This document shows positions 25,234-34,393 of a stretch of DNA of 64,000 bases, in pieces (the stretch's first letter is position 1; every line of letters starts with the position of its first letter). Under the pieces are notes generated by a model. The model was not told the DNA's origin. It ran no database searches and worked only from the letters and a program-made list of their open reading frames with translations. Both the position numbers and the translations under genes were made by a program. The stretch comes from AC-32 sp963788215 (GTDB lineage: Bacteria > Actinomycetota > Thermoleophilia > Gaiellales > Gaiellaceae): contig CAWBFX010000005.1 of assembly GCA_963788215.1 (NCBI GenBank), positions 143,115 to 207,114 of the forward strand, given 5' to 3'.

Positions 25234-28200
25234 TCAGGCGAGCCGTTCGCGCACACGGGCCGGCGTGAGCCGATCGCCCTTCTGCTCCGCGAGCGCCATC
25301 GCCCGGCGAAGCGCCGCCTGCTCGTCATCGGTCCGTCCGGCAAGAGCCGCGACGTCTGCTTCGGCGAGGGCGATCAGGGCCCGCACGTTCAGGTAGTCGG
25401 TTTTCTCCACCCGCTCTACCGCCCGTCCGATCTCGGCGGCTGCGTCCTCGTGCAGGCCGCGGCGCGCAAAGATCAGCGCGCGGACCGCGCGAGCGCGAGC
25501 GACCGGGTCGAAATCGTCGTCGGCGGAGACTCCCAGGACCTCGTCGGCCATCTCCAGCGCCTCGTCCTCGTTGCCGAGTATGAGCGTCGCATGGGCCCGC
25601 ACCGCCGCGATCGAGCTGAAATAGCCCGTCTCCCCGTGCTCCTTGAGCATGGTGTACCCCTCCCGCAACACTTTCTCGGCGCCGGCGGGATTTCCCGCCA
25701 GAAGCTCGCTCTCGCCGATCATCATGGACGTGCCTGCCGCGACGATTCGGTGTCCGACGTCCTCGACCAGCGCCTTTGCTTCCCGCGCCTCGGCGATGCC
25801 TTCTTCAGGCTCGCCCCGCAGGGTGCGCAGCGTGCCTCGAATCATGCGAACGGTCGCTTCGCGCACCGGCCCGCCCAGCCCGGCTGCTATCAGGCGGTCG
25901 CACTTCTCCAGCGCAGACTCGACGGGCTCCGGGCCACTCCAGAGGCCGAATGCCGACCAGGTGTCGATTTCAGGGAGCAGGGTCGGCTTGACGCGGGTGG
26001 CGAGCTCCCGGGCCCGGTCGAATGACCGCGCGGCCTCCAGCGTGCTGCCGCCCCACCAGGTGAACTTGGCGATGTTCAGCTCGGCCCAGACCAGCGTCTC
26101 GTCGTCTCCGAGCTCCTCCGCGCGCTTCCCGTACGCCTTGGAGCCCTCGAGTGCAGTGCCGATCCTCGTCGTCGGGTCGGTCTGCATCCCGAGGTCCAGC
26201 TTCACGAGGCCCGCGCGTATCGCCACGACTTCGTCGCCGGCCGCATCTGCGGCCCGCTCCGCCTCGTGCAGGAGCGAGCGGGCGCGCGGGAATTCGCCGG
26301 CGTGGGCCTCGACGACCGCCAGGTCGACCTGCGCGAGAAGGCGATCGTGCTCTCCCTCCGGGATCAGGTCCACTGCGCGGCGAAGCAGGCTTCCGGCGGC
26401 GCCGAAGTCGGCTCGCGCCTGAGCGCGCTCTCCGGCGGCGAGCAACCGCGCCCCGGCGCTTCGCGCGAGCTCCACGGCGTGCGGGTCGAGCGGCCCGAGC
26501 TCGAGCCGGTAGCGATACGCCTGCTCGAGGTGGAATCCGACGATCTCGTCCAGCTCGACGAGACTCGTGCCGTGCTCCTCGAGCCAGACTGCGAAGCGTT
26601 CGTGCAGGTCCGCGCGGACAGCCTTCGGCAGCGCCTCGTAAGCCGTGTCCCGGATCAGCTGATGGCGAAAGCGGTAGGCGTCGTCGCCCGTGAGCAGCGG
26701 CTGTTCCGGACGCAGCAGGTCCTTGCGGACGAGCGTGACCAGTCGGCCGTCGACCTTCGGCTCGTCCGGTGAGAGCACGGCGACGCCGCCTCGATGGAAG
26801 ATGAGCCCTTCGATCGCGCCGCGCTCGAGCACGCTGCGCTCGGCGGGCTCGAGCTGGTCGAGCCGGGCCGCGAGCAGCGCCTGGATCGTCGGCGGCACGA
26901 CGATCTCCCCCTCTCCGTCCTCCGAGGTCATCGCGACCATCTCCTCGACGAAGAGCGGGTTGCCTTCGGCAGCGTCGAGGATCCGGTCGCGCAGCTCGGG
27001 CGGGATCTCGCTCGCCAGGCTGTCGATCAGCTCACCGGCCTCGCCGGATGCGAGCGGCTCGAGCAGCACGTTGGTCGCGTTCAGCTTGCCGCCGCCCCAG
27101 GAAGGCCTCGTGTCGAGCAGCTCGGGCCTGGCCATGCAGAGGAGCAGGATCGGCGCTCCCCGGCTGAGGTCGGCGACGTGCTCGACCAGGTCGAGAAACG
27201 CCGGCGCCCCCCAATGCACGTCGTCGAAGACGACCACCAGGGGTCGATCCGCCGCCCGGGCCTCGAGCAGCTTTCGAAAGGCCCAGGCGATCTCATCGGG
27301 GCTCGCCGCCGCTTCCTCGCCGAGGATCGCTGCGAGAGGCGTGCTCTCGGGCGCCTCGGGTTGGAGCTGCTTGACGACCTCGGTGACGGGCCAGTAGCTG
27401 ATTCCCTCGCCGTAGGACAGGCAACGGCCGCGCACGAGCACCGCGTCGTCGAGAGTGCGCAGGAACTCCTCTGCCAGCCGCGACTTGCCGACTCCCGCCG
27501 ATCCGAGAATCGTGAACAGGTGGCATGAGCGCTCCGCCGAGGCAGAGTCGAACGCGTGCTCGAGGAGCTGCAGCTGGCGCTCCCGGCCCACCATCGGCGC
27601 CTCTCCGCTGCGAGGTGGGTCGCCGGCGCGTACGGACAGCAGCCGGTACGCCGGGAGCGGCTCGGCCTTCCCCTTCGCCGCGATCGGGTCGACTGCCTCG
27701 GTGTCGGCGACGGCGCGCACGAGGCGGAACGTCTCCTGCCCCAGCAGCACCTCCCCGGGCTCGGCGGCCTGCTCGAGCCGAGCGGCCACGTTGACGGCGT
27801 CTCCCGTGGCGAGCCTTTCCTCGGTGCCGGTCACGACCTCGCCGGTGTTCACGCCCATCCGAAGCTCGAGCCGGGTGCCGTAGCTCCCCTCGAGCTCGTC
27901 GTTGAGCTCGGCGAGGCCTCCGCGGAGCTCGTCGGCGGCGCGCACGGCGCGCAGGGCGTCGTCCTCGTGCACGGCCGGGACGCCGAAGACGGCCATCACC
28001 GCGTCGCCGATGAACTTCTCCACCGTGCCGCCGTGCCGCTCGACGATCGCCTTCGCGGTCTCGAAGTAGCGGGCCATCACGCGGCGGAGGCTCTCCGGAT
28101 CGATCTGCTCGCCCAGCGCAGTCGAGCCGGTCACGTCGCAGAACAGCACCGTGACCACCTTGCGCACCTCGCGCGGCGCTGCGCGCTCGGCGAGCGCCGT

Positions 28201-28266
28201 CCCGCAGGCATCGCAGAACCGCGCCTCTTCCCGGTTCTCCGCGCCGCAATTCGGACACGCGGCCAT
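25234..28266 (-). CDS. Class III adenylate/guanylate cyclase with AAA ATPase and TPR domains
   Basis: A 1010-residue cytosolic signalling protein. Residues 1-22 form a zinc ribbon (CPNCGAE ... FCDACG). A class III cyclase domain (35-215) has the metal Asp in LFCDVTGST, FIGDAVMAVFG with Lys just before it, and DAVNVAARLEQ for the transition-state residues, so catalysis looks possible. A STAND-type ATPase follows with Walker A GSAGVGKS (~258) and Walker B VVVFDDVHWG. TPR-like repeats fill residues ~580-1010. Such proteins are thought to make a cyclic nucleotide in response to an unknown input. It lies 1.7 kb from an operon with two cyclic-nucleotide-binding domains. Confidence 0.9.
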   Translation of the reverse strand: MAACPNCGAENREEARFCDACGTALAERAAPREVRKVVTVLFCDVTGSTALGEQIDPESLRRVMARYFETAKAIVERHGGTVEKFIGDAVMAVFGVPAVHEDDALRAVRAADELRGGLAELNDELEGSYGTRLELRMGVNTGEVVTGTEERLATGDAVNVAARLEQAAEPGEVLLGQETFRLVRAVADTEAVDPIAAKGKAEPLPAYRLLSVRAGDPPRSGEAPMVGRERQLQLLEHAFDSASAERSCHLFTILGSAGVGKSRLAEEFLRTLDDAVLVRGRCLSYGEGISYWPVTEVVKQLQPEAPESTPLAAILGEEAAASPDEIAWAFRKLLEARAADRPLVVVFDDVHWGAPAFLDLVEHVADLSRGAPILLLCMARPELLDTRPSWGGGKLNATNVLLEPLASGEAGELIDSLASEIPPELRDRILDAAEGNPLFVEEMVAMTSEDGEGEIVVPPTIQALLAARLDQLEPAERSVLERGAIEGLIFHRGGVAVLSPDEPKVDGRLVTLVRKDLLRPEQPLLTGDDAYRFRHQLIRDTAYEALPKAVRADLHERFAVWLEEHGTSLVELDEIVGFHLEQAYRYRLELGPLDPHAVELARSAGARLLAAGERAQARADFGAAGSLLRRAVDLIPEGEHDRLLAQVDLAVVEAHAGEFPRARSLLHEAERAADAAGDEVVAIRAGLVKLDLGMQTDPTTRIGTALEGSKAYGKRAEELGDDETLVWAELNIAKFTWWGGSTLEAARSFDRARELATRVKPTLLPEIDTWSAFGLWSGPEPVESALEKCDRLIAAGLGGPVREATVRMIRGTLRTLRGEPEEGIAEAREAKALVEDVGHRIVAAGTSMMIGESELLAGNPAGAEKVLREGYTMLKEHGETGYFSSIAAVRAHATLILGNEDEALEMADEVLGVSADDDFDPVARARAVRALIFARRGLHEDAAAEIGRAVERVEKTDYLNVRALIALAEADVAALAGRTDDEQAALRRAMALAEQKGDRLTPARVRERLA

Positions 28267-28372
28267 GGTGCGAGTCTAGGGAGAATCCGGGCCGGTGAGC
28301 CTCGTCACATCAGGTCGCCTCCCGGCGAAAAATGACCGCAAGAAATTCGCGGGAGCGGCATTCGTCTTAAGT

Positions 28373-28399
28373 GGGTGCCGCCGGGCGGCGGCGGCGCCC
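28373..28399 (-). terminator. GC-rich hairpin after GFA gene
   Basis: GGGTGCCGCC paired with GGCGGCGCCC (one wobble pair, 7-base loop) lies just after the stop of the GFA-family gene at 28409 and upstream of the cyclase gene. No U-tract follows. Confidence 0.45.
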
Positions 28400-28408
28400 C
28401 TCCTTCGT

Positions 28409-28813
28409 CTAGCTGCCTGAGGCGGCCTCGAACCTCTCGAGTCCGTCCTCAGGCAGCGCCTCCCAGTGCGCGAGCGAGCGCGTATAGATGTGGCGGTCGG
28501 GAGCGCCTTCGAACGGCGTGTCGAGCGCGGGCAGACGGACGCTCGCCATCTCGGCCTCGGGCCAGCCGCCGCCGAAGAGGTTCGACCCGCAGCGCGAGCA
28601 GAACGTCTTCGCGCTGCCCTCGTCCGGCTGGTAGGTGCGGAGGAGCTCCTCGCCGGCGACGATCCTGACCGAGTCGCTGCGCGCGGCGCCGTTCGCCGTG
28701 CCGGGACCTCCCGAGAGGCGCTTGCAGCTCGCGCAGTGGCAGAAGCTGCGGGGCGTGAAGTCGCCAGTCAGCTCGAACCGGACGCCACCGCAGAGACAGC
28801 TTCCTTCGAGCAC
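28409..28813 (-). CDS. GFA-family (CENP-V/GFA domain) zinc protein
   Basis: A 134-residue GFA-domain protein. Two zinc sites are visible: GSCLCGGVRFEL with FCHCASCKRLSG, and TFCSRCGSNLFGG. Family members include the glutathione-dependent formaldehyde-activating enzyme, but most, like this one, are uncharacterised small zinc proteins. It follows the histidine phosphatase gene on the same strand by nine bases, so they may be co-transcribed. It is complete. Confidence 0.87.
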   Translation of the reverse strand: MLEGSCLCGGVRFELTGDFTPRSFCHCASCKRLSGGPGTANGAARSDSVRIVAGEELLRTYQPDEGSAKTFCSRCGSNLFGGGWPEAEMASVRLPALDTPFEGAPDRHIYTRSLAHWEALPEDGLERFEAASGS

Positions 28814-28822
28814 GCGGCCAGC

Positions 28823-29404
28823 TTAACGAGCAGGGCGTAGGGCGGCGTTCCAGGTGCGGAGCACGTGCTGCTCGCGCTCGTGCCCGAGCGTGCTGAGCGT
28901 GGCCGGGTCGAGCGCGAACAGGCGGCCGGCCGACGGCTCGAGCCCGACCCATCGCGCCGCGAGGATGCGCAGGACGTGACCGTGCGCGAAGAGGAGCACG
29001 TCGCCGTTCGCGGCTGAGGCCTCGGCGAGGACGCGGTCAGCCCGGTCGCCCACCTCGGCGGCTGTCTCGCCGTTCGGAACGCCGCCGGTGAAGAGCGTCC
29101 AGCCCGGGACCTCCTCGCGGATCTCCGCGGTCGTCCGGCCCTCGTAGTCGCCGTAGTCCCACTCGCAGAGATCGTCGCACGCCTGCGCCTCCGCGCCGAA
29201 GCCGGCGAGGCGACAGGTCTCGGCGGCCCGCTGGAGCGGGCTCGTCAGCACGAGCTCGAAGCGCCGGCCGTGAAGCGCCCGGCCGACGATCTCGGCCTGG
29301 CGGCGACCCTCATCGGTCAGCGGGACGTCCGTGCGCCCCGTGTGACGGAGCGTCCTGCTCCACTCGGTCTCACCGTGCCTGACGAGGACGATCTCTTCGG
29401 CCAC
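28823..29404 (-). CDS. Histidine phosphatase family protein (phosphoglycerate mutase-like)
   Basis: A 193-residue branch-1 histidine phosphatase. The phospho-acceptor His is in LVRHGETEWS near residue 10, a second Arg in LTSPLQRAAETC, Glu in CEWDYGDYEG and the C-terminal His in LLFAHGHVLRIL. Substrates range from sugar phosphates to cofactors, so the exact target is open. GTG 29404 is the start; no clear Shine-Dalgarno is seen. It diverges from the Pro/Thr-rich protein gene. Confidence 0.88.
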   Translation of the reverse strand: MAEEIVLVRHGETEWSRTLRHTGRTDVPLTDEGRRQAEIVGRALHGRRFELVLTSPLQRAAETCRLAGFGAEAQACDDLCEWDYGDYEGRTTAEIREEVPGWTLFTGGVPNGETAAEVGDRADRVLAEASAANGDVLLFAHGHVLRILAARWVGLEPSAGRLFALDPATLSTLGHEREQHVLRTWNAALRPAR

Positions 29405-29446
29405 GCATGCAGTTTGGCCGCTCTCGCTCTGGAGAAAGACGACAGC

Positions 29447-29917
29447 GTGCGGACGCGTCGGCTCTTCCGCCGGCTTCTGGCCGCCGCTGCGGCAGGGGGG
29501 CTCGCGCTCGCGGGCTTCGTCCTCGCGGGCGGCGTCGCAGCCGCGCCCAACGACACGACCACGTCGATCACGCTGACGCAGACGACGGGGGTCACAGTGA
29601 CGGCTCCGACGACCGTCGACGTGCCTCCACCACCGCCTCCGCCCGCACCGCCGCCACCGCCTCCGCCGCCGACGACCGCGCGCACGACGACGGCCCGGAC
29701 GACGACCCAGCAGCAGTCGACCCCCGCGCCGACGACGACCACCACGCCCACCACCACCCGCGGTGTGCACCACCGCCGCAAGCACCGCCGCACCGTCGTC
29801 GCCGTTCCCGCGACGGCCAAGCACTTCCCGCGCTGGGCGATCGTCGGCTTCACCCTGGCCGGCGTGCTGATCGTCTCGGGCCTCGGCGGCTTCGTCTTCA
29901 CGCGCACCAGGCTCTAG
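29447..29917 (+). CDS. Exported Pro/Thr-rich protein with C-terminal anchor
   Basis: A 156-residue protein. GTG 29447 follows GGAGAAAG. A signal peptide (residues ~8-32, ending GGVAAAPN) leads to a Thr/Val stretch, a polyproline block (PPPPPPPAPPPPPPPP) and Thr-rich repeats, then a basic HHRRKHRRTV and a C-terminal helix (WAIVGFTLAGVLIVSGLGGFVF). The layout resembles a wall-spanning stalk or a glycosylated linker anchored in the membrane. It lies 35 bases before the decarboxylase operon. Confidence 0.75.
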   Translation: MRTRRLFRRLLAAAAAGGLALAGFVLAGGVAAAPNDTTTSITLTQTTGVTVTAPTTVDVPPPPPPPAPPPPPPPPTTARTTTARTTTQQQSTPAPTTTTTPTTTRGVHHRRKHRRTVVAVPATAKHFPRWAIVGFTLAGVLIVSGLGGFVFTRTRL

Positions 29918-29952
29918 GCGGCTCGCGCAGCAGATGTGAAGATCCGCGCGAC

Positions 29953-31827
29953 GTGACCGGCACGCCGTCGCCGCAACACGATCCGCTCGAGCTCGACGCG
30001 GAAACGATGCGCGAGCTGGGCTACCGCGTGGTCGACCTGCTCGTCGAGAGCGCGACGGCCGCAGCGCCGCCACTCATGCGCGCGTCCCCGCGCGAGATGC
30101 GCGAGCGGCTTTCCGGCCCGCCGCCCGACGGCCCGCAACCGTTCGCGGAGGTCATCGAGCGGCTCGAGCGCGACGTGCTCCCGTTCCGCAGCCGCGTCGA
30201 CCACCCGCGCTTCCTCGGCTTCATTCCGGGCTCCGGGACCTGGCCCGGCGCGCTCGCCGACCTGATCGCCAGTGCCTGCAACGTCTACGCGGGGTCCTGG
30301 ATGGAGTCGGCCGGCCCGAGCCAGGTCGAGCTCGAGGTGCTCGGCTGGTTCAAGGACTGGATCGCCTACCCGGCCGAGGCGGCGGGCTCGCTGACGAGCG
30401 GCGGCTCGGCCGCGAACATGACCGCCCTCGCCTGCGCGCGCGAGGCGAGGGCCGGCGCGATGCGCGGCGACCTCGTGCTCTACGTCTCGGACCAGGCGCA
30501 CTCGTCGATCGCCCGCGGCGCGCGTGTCCTCGGGTTCCGGCCCGAGCAGGTGCGTGTGCTGCCGAGCGACGCGTCGCTCCGGCTCGCGCCGAAGACCCTG
30601 TCCGCCGCGATCGAGGCCGACCTGCGCGCCGGGCGCCTCCCGCTCCTCGTCGCCGCGAACGGAGGCTCCACGAACAGCGGGGCGGTCGACCCGCTGGCCG
30701 AGCTCGCCGAAGTCTGCCGCGAGCACGGCGTCTGGCTTCACGTCGACGCGGCCTACGGAGGCTTCTCGGTTCTGAGCGAGCGGTCGGGAGGCGCCCTGCG
30801 GGGGCTCGAGCTGGCGGACTCGGTCACGCTCGATCCGCACAAGTGGCTCTACCAGCCGTTCGAGTGCGGCTGCGTGCTCGTCCGCGACGGCTCGCTGTTG
30901 CGCTCCGCCTTCGAGATCGTCCCGGACTACCTCGGCGACGCGCGGGCCCGCGACGACGAGACGAACTTCGCCGACCTCGGCCTGCAGCTGACCCGAACGT
31001 CGCGCGCGCTCAAGGTCTGGGTCTCGGTTCACACGTTCGGGCTCGACGCCTTCCGCGCAGCGATCGACCGCTCGCTCGAGCTGGCCGAGCACGCCGAGCG
31101 GCGGATCGCGGAGAGCGAGGCGCTGGAGCTGCTCGTGCCGCGCTCGCTCGGGGTCGTCTGCTTCCGCCGCCGCTTCGAAGGGGCCGACGCGGAAGAGCAC
31201 GAGCGGCGCAATGCGGCGCTCGCCGCGAAGCTCGAGGAGAGCGGCCTGGGGCTCGTCTCGTCGACGCGCCTGCACGGCCGCTTCGCCCTTCGGCTGTGCA
31301 TCCTCAACCACACGACCGCGCTGAAGGACGTCGACGCGGTGCTCGACTTCCTCGAGCGCGAGGACGCGCCGGTGACCGCCGAGGCCGAGCCCTACGAGCG
31401 CCACCCGGACGTGACGTCGAGCCTCTTCCCGCCGCCGCTGCGCTCGCTGCCGCTGTTCGAGTCCCTGACGGCGGCCCAGGCGGAGGAGGTGGCGGCGCTG
31501 GCCATGGAGCGCTCCGCCGCGCCGGGCGAGACGGTCGTCGAGCAGTGGGGCTCGGAGCGCGACTTCTTCGTGATCGTCGAGGGAACGGCCGACGTCTTCG
31601 TCGGGGACGAGCACGTGCGCTCGCTCGGGCCCGGGGAGTTCTTCGGCGAGCTCGCGGCGCTCGACTGGGGAGCCGGCTTCGGCTACTCGCGACTCGCCAC
31701 GGTCGTGGCGGGCTCGCCGTTGCAGCTGCTCGTCTTTCCAGACGGCGCGCTCGCAGGACTGATGGCGTTCCCGGACGTCGAGCGGCGCGTTCGGGCGGCC
31801 GTCCGGGAGCGGCTCGAGCAGCGATGA
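29953..31827 (+). CDS. Group II PLP amino-acid decarboxylase fused to a cyclic-nucleotide-binding domain
   Basis: A 624-residue fusion. Residues ~10-465 form a PLP-dependent group II decarboxylase (aromatic amino-acid/glutamate class) with HPRFLGFIPGSG, TSGGSAANMTAL, LHVDAAYGGF and the PLP Lys297 in LDPHKWLYQP. Residues ~485-620 are a cNMP-binding domain (LRSLPLFESLTAAQAEEVAAL ... FFVIVEGTADVFVG ... FFGELAALD). Its phosphate-binding cassette differs from the CRP type: a longer loop (WGAGFGYSRLATV) separates GEL from Arg. It should release an amine plus CO2; the natural amino acid is unknown. The stop overlaps the MFS start (ATGA). Confidence 0.92.
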   Translation: MTGTPSPQHDPLELDAETMRELGYRVVDLLVESATAAAPPLMRASPREMRERLSGPPPDGPQPFAEVIERLERDVLPFRSRVDHPRFLGFIPGSGTWPGALADLIASACNVYAGSWMESAGPSQVELEVLGWFKDWIAYPAEAAGSLTSGGSAANMTALACAREARAGAMRGDLVLYVSDQAHSSIARGARVLGFRPEQVRVLPSDASLRLAPKTLSAAIEADLRAGRLPLLVAANGGSTNSGAVDPLAELAEVCREHGVWLHVDAAYGGFSVLSERSGGALRGLELADSVTLDPHKWLYQPFECGCVLVRDGSLLRSAFEIVPDYLGDARARDDETNFADLGLQLTRTSRALKVWVSVHTFGLDAFRAAIDRSLELAEHAERRIAESEALELLVPRSLGVVCFRRRFEGADAEEHERRNAALAAKLEESGLGLVSSTRLHGRFALRLCILNHTTALKDVDAVLDFLEREDAPVTAEAEPYERHPDVTSSLFPPPLRSLPLFESLTAAQAEEVAALAMERSAAPGETVVEQWGSERDFFVIVEGTADVFVGDEHVRSLGPGEFFGELAALDWGAGFGYSRLATVVAGSPLQLLVFPDGALAGLMAFPDVERRVRAAVRERLEQR

Positions 31828-33434
31828 GGGTCATCCGCGGGGTCTTCCAGAACCGCGGCCTGCGGCGCGTCGAACTCGCGTTCGTCGCCTTCAACTCGGC
31901 CGAATGGGGCGTCTGGATCGCGATGCTCGTCTTCGCCTACGAGCGGGGCGGGGCGACCGAGGCGGGGGTCGTCGCCGCCGTGCAGCTCCTGCCCGCGGCG
32001 TTCTTCGCGCCCGTCGCGGCCGGTCTCGGAGACCGCTTTCCGCCGGCGCGGGTGCTCACGCTCGCGTACGTCGTCCAGGCGGCGGCGCTGGCGGCCACGG
32101 CCGCGTCCCTGCTCGCAGGCGCGCCCGCCCCGCTCTCGTACGCGCTCGCGGCCTGCGCGGCGACCGCGGTCACGCTGACACGGCCCGCGCAGGCGGCGCT
32201 CGTTCCGGCGCTCGCGCGGACGCCGGAGGAGCTGACGGCCTCGAACGTCGTCTCCGGCTGGATCGAGAGCGTGAGCCTCGTGGTGGCCCCGGCAGCCACG
32301 GGCGTGCTGCTCGCGGTCGGCTCTCCGGGGCTCGTGTTCGCGGTGATGGCGGGCCTCTCGCTCGCAGGCGGGATCGTCGTCGCGCCGGTCGAAGGGCCCC
32401 CGGCCGCGGCGGCGGCAGAGCGGGATCCCCTGCGCGCCTTGCGGCTCGTGCGAGAGGAACCAGAGGCTCGGCTGCTGCTGGGCCTGCTCGCCGCGGAGTC
32501 GGTGGCGATCGGGGCGCTCGACGTCGTCTTCGTCGTGCTCGCGGTCTCGCTGCTCGACCTCGGCGGCTCCGGTGCCGGCTACCTGAACGCAGCGTTCGGC
32601 GCGGGCGGCGTGCTCGGGATCGCGGCGACGGCCGCGCTGGTGGGCCGCAGGCGCCTGATCCCGCCGCTCGTGGCGGGTGCACTCGCCTGGGGCGTCGCGT
32701 TCGTCGCGCTCGGCGCGAGTCCCCAGGTGGCGACGGCATTCGCGCTGCTCGCGGTCGCGGGCGCCGGACGGATCGTGGTTGACGTCGCGGGCCGGACCCT
32801 GCTGCAGAGGATCGCGCCGGTCGACCTGCTCGCGCGCGTGTTCGGGCTGCTCGAGGGCCTGAGCATGGCCGCGCTCGCCGTGGGGTCGCTCCTCACGCCG
32901 CTGCTCGTGGCGATCGCGGGCGGCCGCGCCGCGGTGATCGGCGTGGGCTGCGTCCTTCCCGCCGCGCTGCTGCTAGCCGGCGGGCGCCTGCTCGCAATCG
33001 ACCGGCGGGCGACCGTGCCCGTGGTCGAGCTCTCGCTCCTGCGCTCGCTGCCGCTGTTCGCGCCGCTGGGGCCGCCGCAGCTGGAGTCGCTCGCGCGCGA
33101 GCTCGTGCCCGTGGAGGCGGCGGCCGGCGAGGAGGTCGTGCGCGAGGGCGAGCCGGGCGAGCTCTTCTACGCGGTCGCCGACGGCGACCTCGAGGTCTCG
33201 GCCGGCGGACGCGCGCTGCGCACGCTTCAGCGCGGCGACTCCTTCGGCGAGATCGCCCTCCTGCACAGCGTCCCGCGGACCGCGACCGTTCGCGCGGCAA
33301 CCCAGGCCCGGCTGTACGCGCTGGCGCGGGCGCCGTTCCTCGCGGCCGTCGCCGCGCATCCGCTGGCCGCCGAGGAGGCCGAGCGCGCGGTCGGCGAGCG
33401 CCTGGCGGCCGGGCAGGCGACAATCGTCCCGTGA
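31824..33434 (+). CDS. MFS transporter fused to a cyclic-nucleotide-binding domain
   Basis: A 536-residue protein: an MFS carrier (residues ~1-390, about 12 helices, with AAGLGDRFPPARVL as the loop 2-3 motif) followed by a CNBD (~405-530). The CNBD has a textbook phosphate-binding cassette (DSFGEIALLHSVPRTATV), so cAMP/cGMP binding is plausible. The MFS part resembles enterobactin-exporter-like drug exporters. It overlaps the decarboxylase gene upstream and the ureohydrolase gene downstream by 4 bases each. Export of the amine made by its partner is an inference. Confidence 0.9.
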   Translation: MRVIRGVFQNRGLRRVELAFVAFNSAEWGVWIAMLVFAYERGGATEAGVVAAVQLLPAAFFAPVAAGLGDRFPPARVLTLAYVVQAAALAATAASLLAGAPAPLSYALAACAATAVTLTRPAQAALVPALARTPEELTASNVVSGWIESVSLVVAPAATGVLLAVGSPGLVFAVMAGLSLAGGIVVAPVEGPPAAAAAERDPLRALRLVREEPEARLLLGLLAAESVAIGALDVVFVVLAVSLLDLGGSGAGYLNAAFGAGGVLGIAATAALVGRRRLIPPLVAGALAWGVAFVALGASPQVATAFALLAVAGAGRIVVDVAGRTLLQRIAPVDLLARVFGLLEGLSMAALAVGSLLTPLLVAIAGGRAAVIGVGCVLPAALLLAGGRLLAIDRRATVPVVELSLLRSLPLFAPLGPPQLESLARELVPVEAAAGEEVVREGEPGELFYAVADGDLEVSAGGRALRTLQRGDSFGEIALLHSVPRTATVRAATQARLYALARAPFLAAVAAHPLAAEEAERAVGERLAAGQATIVP

Positions 33435-34393
33435 TCGACCCGCTCGAGCGCTGGCGCGAGCACGGCGAGAAGCCCGACTACGCGGGCCTGCTCACCTTCG
33501 GGACGCTGCCGTACACGCAGGACCCGGCGGAGCTGAAGGGCGTCGACGTCGCGATCGTGGGCGCACCGACCGACGACCTCGTCTCCGACCGGCCGGGCGC
33601 GCGATTCGGCCCGAGGGCGATCCGCGCGGCCAGCTGCCCGCCCGGACCGCATCTCGAAGCCAAGGTCGACGCGATGGCCGAGCTGCGGATGGTCGACTAC
33701 GGCGACGCGCCGGTCCTGCCGGCCGATCCGAAGAGAACGCACGAGGCGATCGAGCGCACGGTGGGCGAGGTCGTCGCCGCGGGAGCGATCCCCGTCATCC
33801 TCGGCGGCGACCACTCGATCGCGGAGCCGGACATCCGCGCGTGCGCGGCCGGCCGCGCGCCGATCGGGCTGATCCACTTCGACACGCACACGGACACCGG
33901 AACCGAGGTCTTCGGCGTCGAGGTTTCCCACGGGACGCCGATGTACCGGCTCGTCGAGGCGGGCATCGTCGACGCGCGGCGCTACGTCCAGATCGGCCTG
34001 CGCGGCTACTGGCCGGGCGAGAAGGAGTTCCGCTGGCAGGAGCAGCGCGGGATCACGAGCTTCTTCATGCACGACGTGCGGCGCCTCGGGATCGAGGAGG
34101 TCGTCGGCGGGGCGCTGGACATCGTCGGCGCCGGCCCCGTGTTCCTGAGCGTCGACGTGGACGTGCTCGACCCGGCCTATGCGCCCGGGACGGGAACACC
34201 CGAGCCGGGCGGGATGGAGAGCGCCGACCTTCTCTGGGCGTGCCGCGAGATCGCCTGCCGCGTCGAGCTCGTCGGCGCGGACGTGGTCGAGGTGATCCCG
34301 ACCGCGCCGGGCTCGAGCGACATCACGGCGCTCGTCGCCGACCGGATCGTCCGCGAGATCCTGACCGGGATCGCGTTACGCCGGCGCCGCTAG
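33431..34393 (+). CDS. Agmatinase/ureohydrolase family enzyme
   Basis: A 320-residue dinuclear-manganese ureohydrolase. Metal ligands are in LGGDHSI (~126), HFDTHTDTG (~151) and SVDVDVLDPAYAPGTGTPEPGG (~241). Members hydrolyse the guanidino group of agmatine, guanidinobutyrate or similar compounds to release urea. The Thr in DTHTD replaces the usual Ala of agmatinases, so a different guanidino substrate is possible. GTG 33431 overlaps the stop of the MFS gene (GTGA). It probably acts in the same pathway as the two upstream fusions. Confidence 0.9.
   Translation: MIDPLERWREHGEKPDYAGLLTFGTLPYTQDPAELKGVDVAIVGAPTDDLVSDRPGARFGPRAIRAASCPPGPHLEAKVDAMAELRMVDYGDAPVLPADPKRTHEAIERTVGEVVAAGAIPVILGGDHSIAEPDIRACAAGRAPIGLIHFDTHTDTGTEVFGVEVSHGTPMYRLVEAGIVDARRYVQIGLRGYWPGEKEFRWQEQRGITSFFMHDVRRLGIEEVVGGALDIVGAGPVFLSVDVDVLDPAYAPGTGTPEPGGMESADLLWACREIACRVELVGADVVEVIPTAPGSSDITALVADRIVREILTGIALRRRR

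Noticed and set aside
29640..29760. Simple-sequence CCG/ACG runs as a non-coding repeat
   Set aside because: They encode the polyproline and threonine linker of the exported protein in a frame with a signal peptide and membrane anchor.
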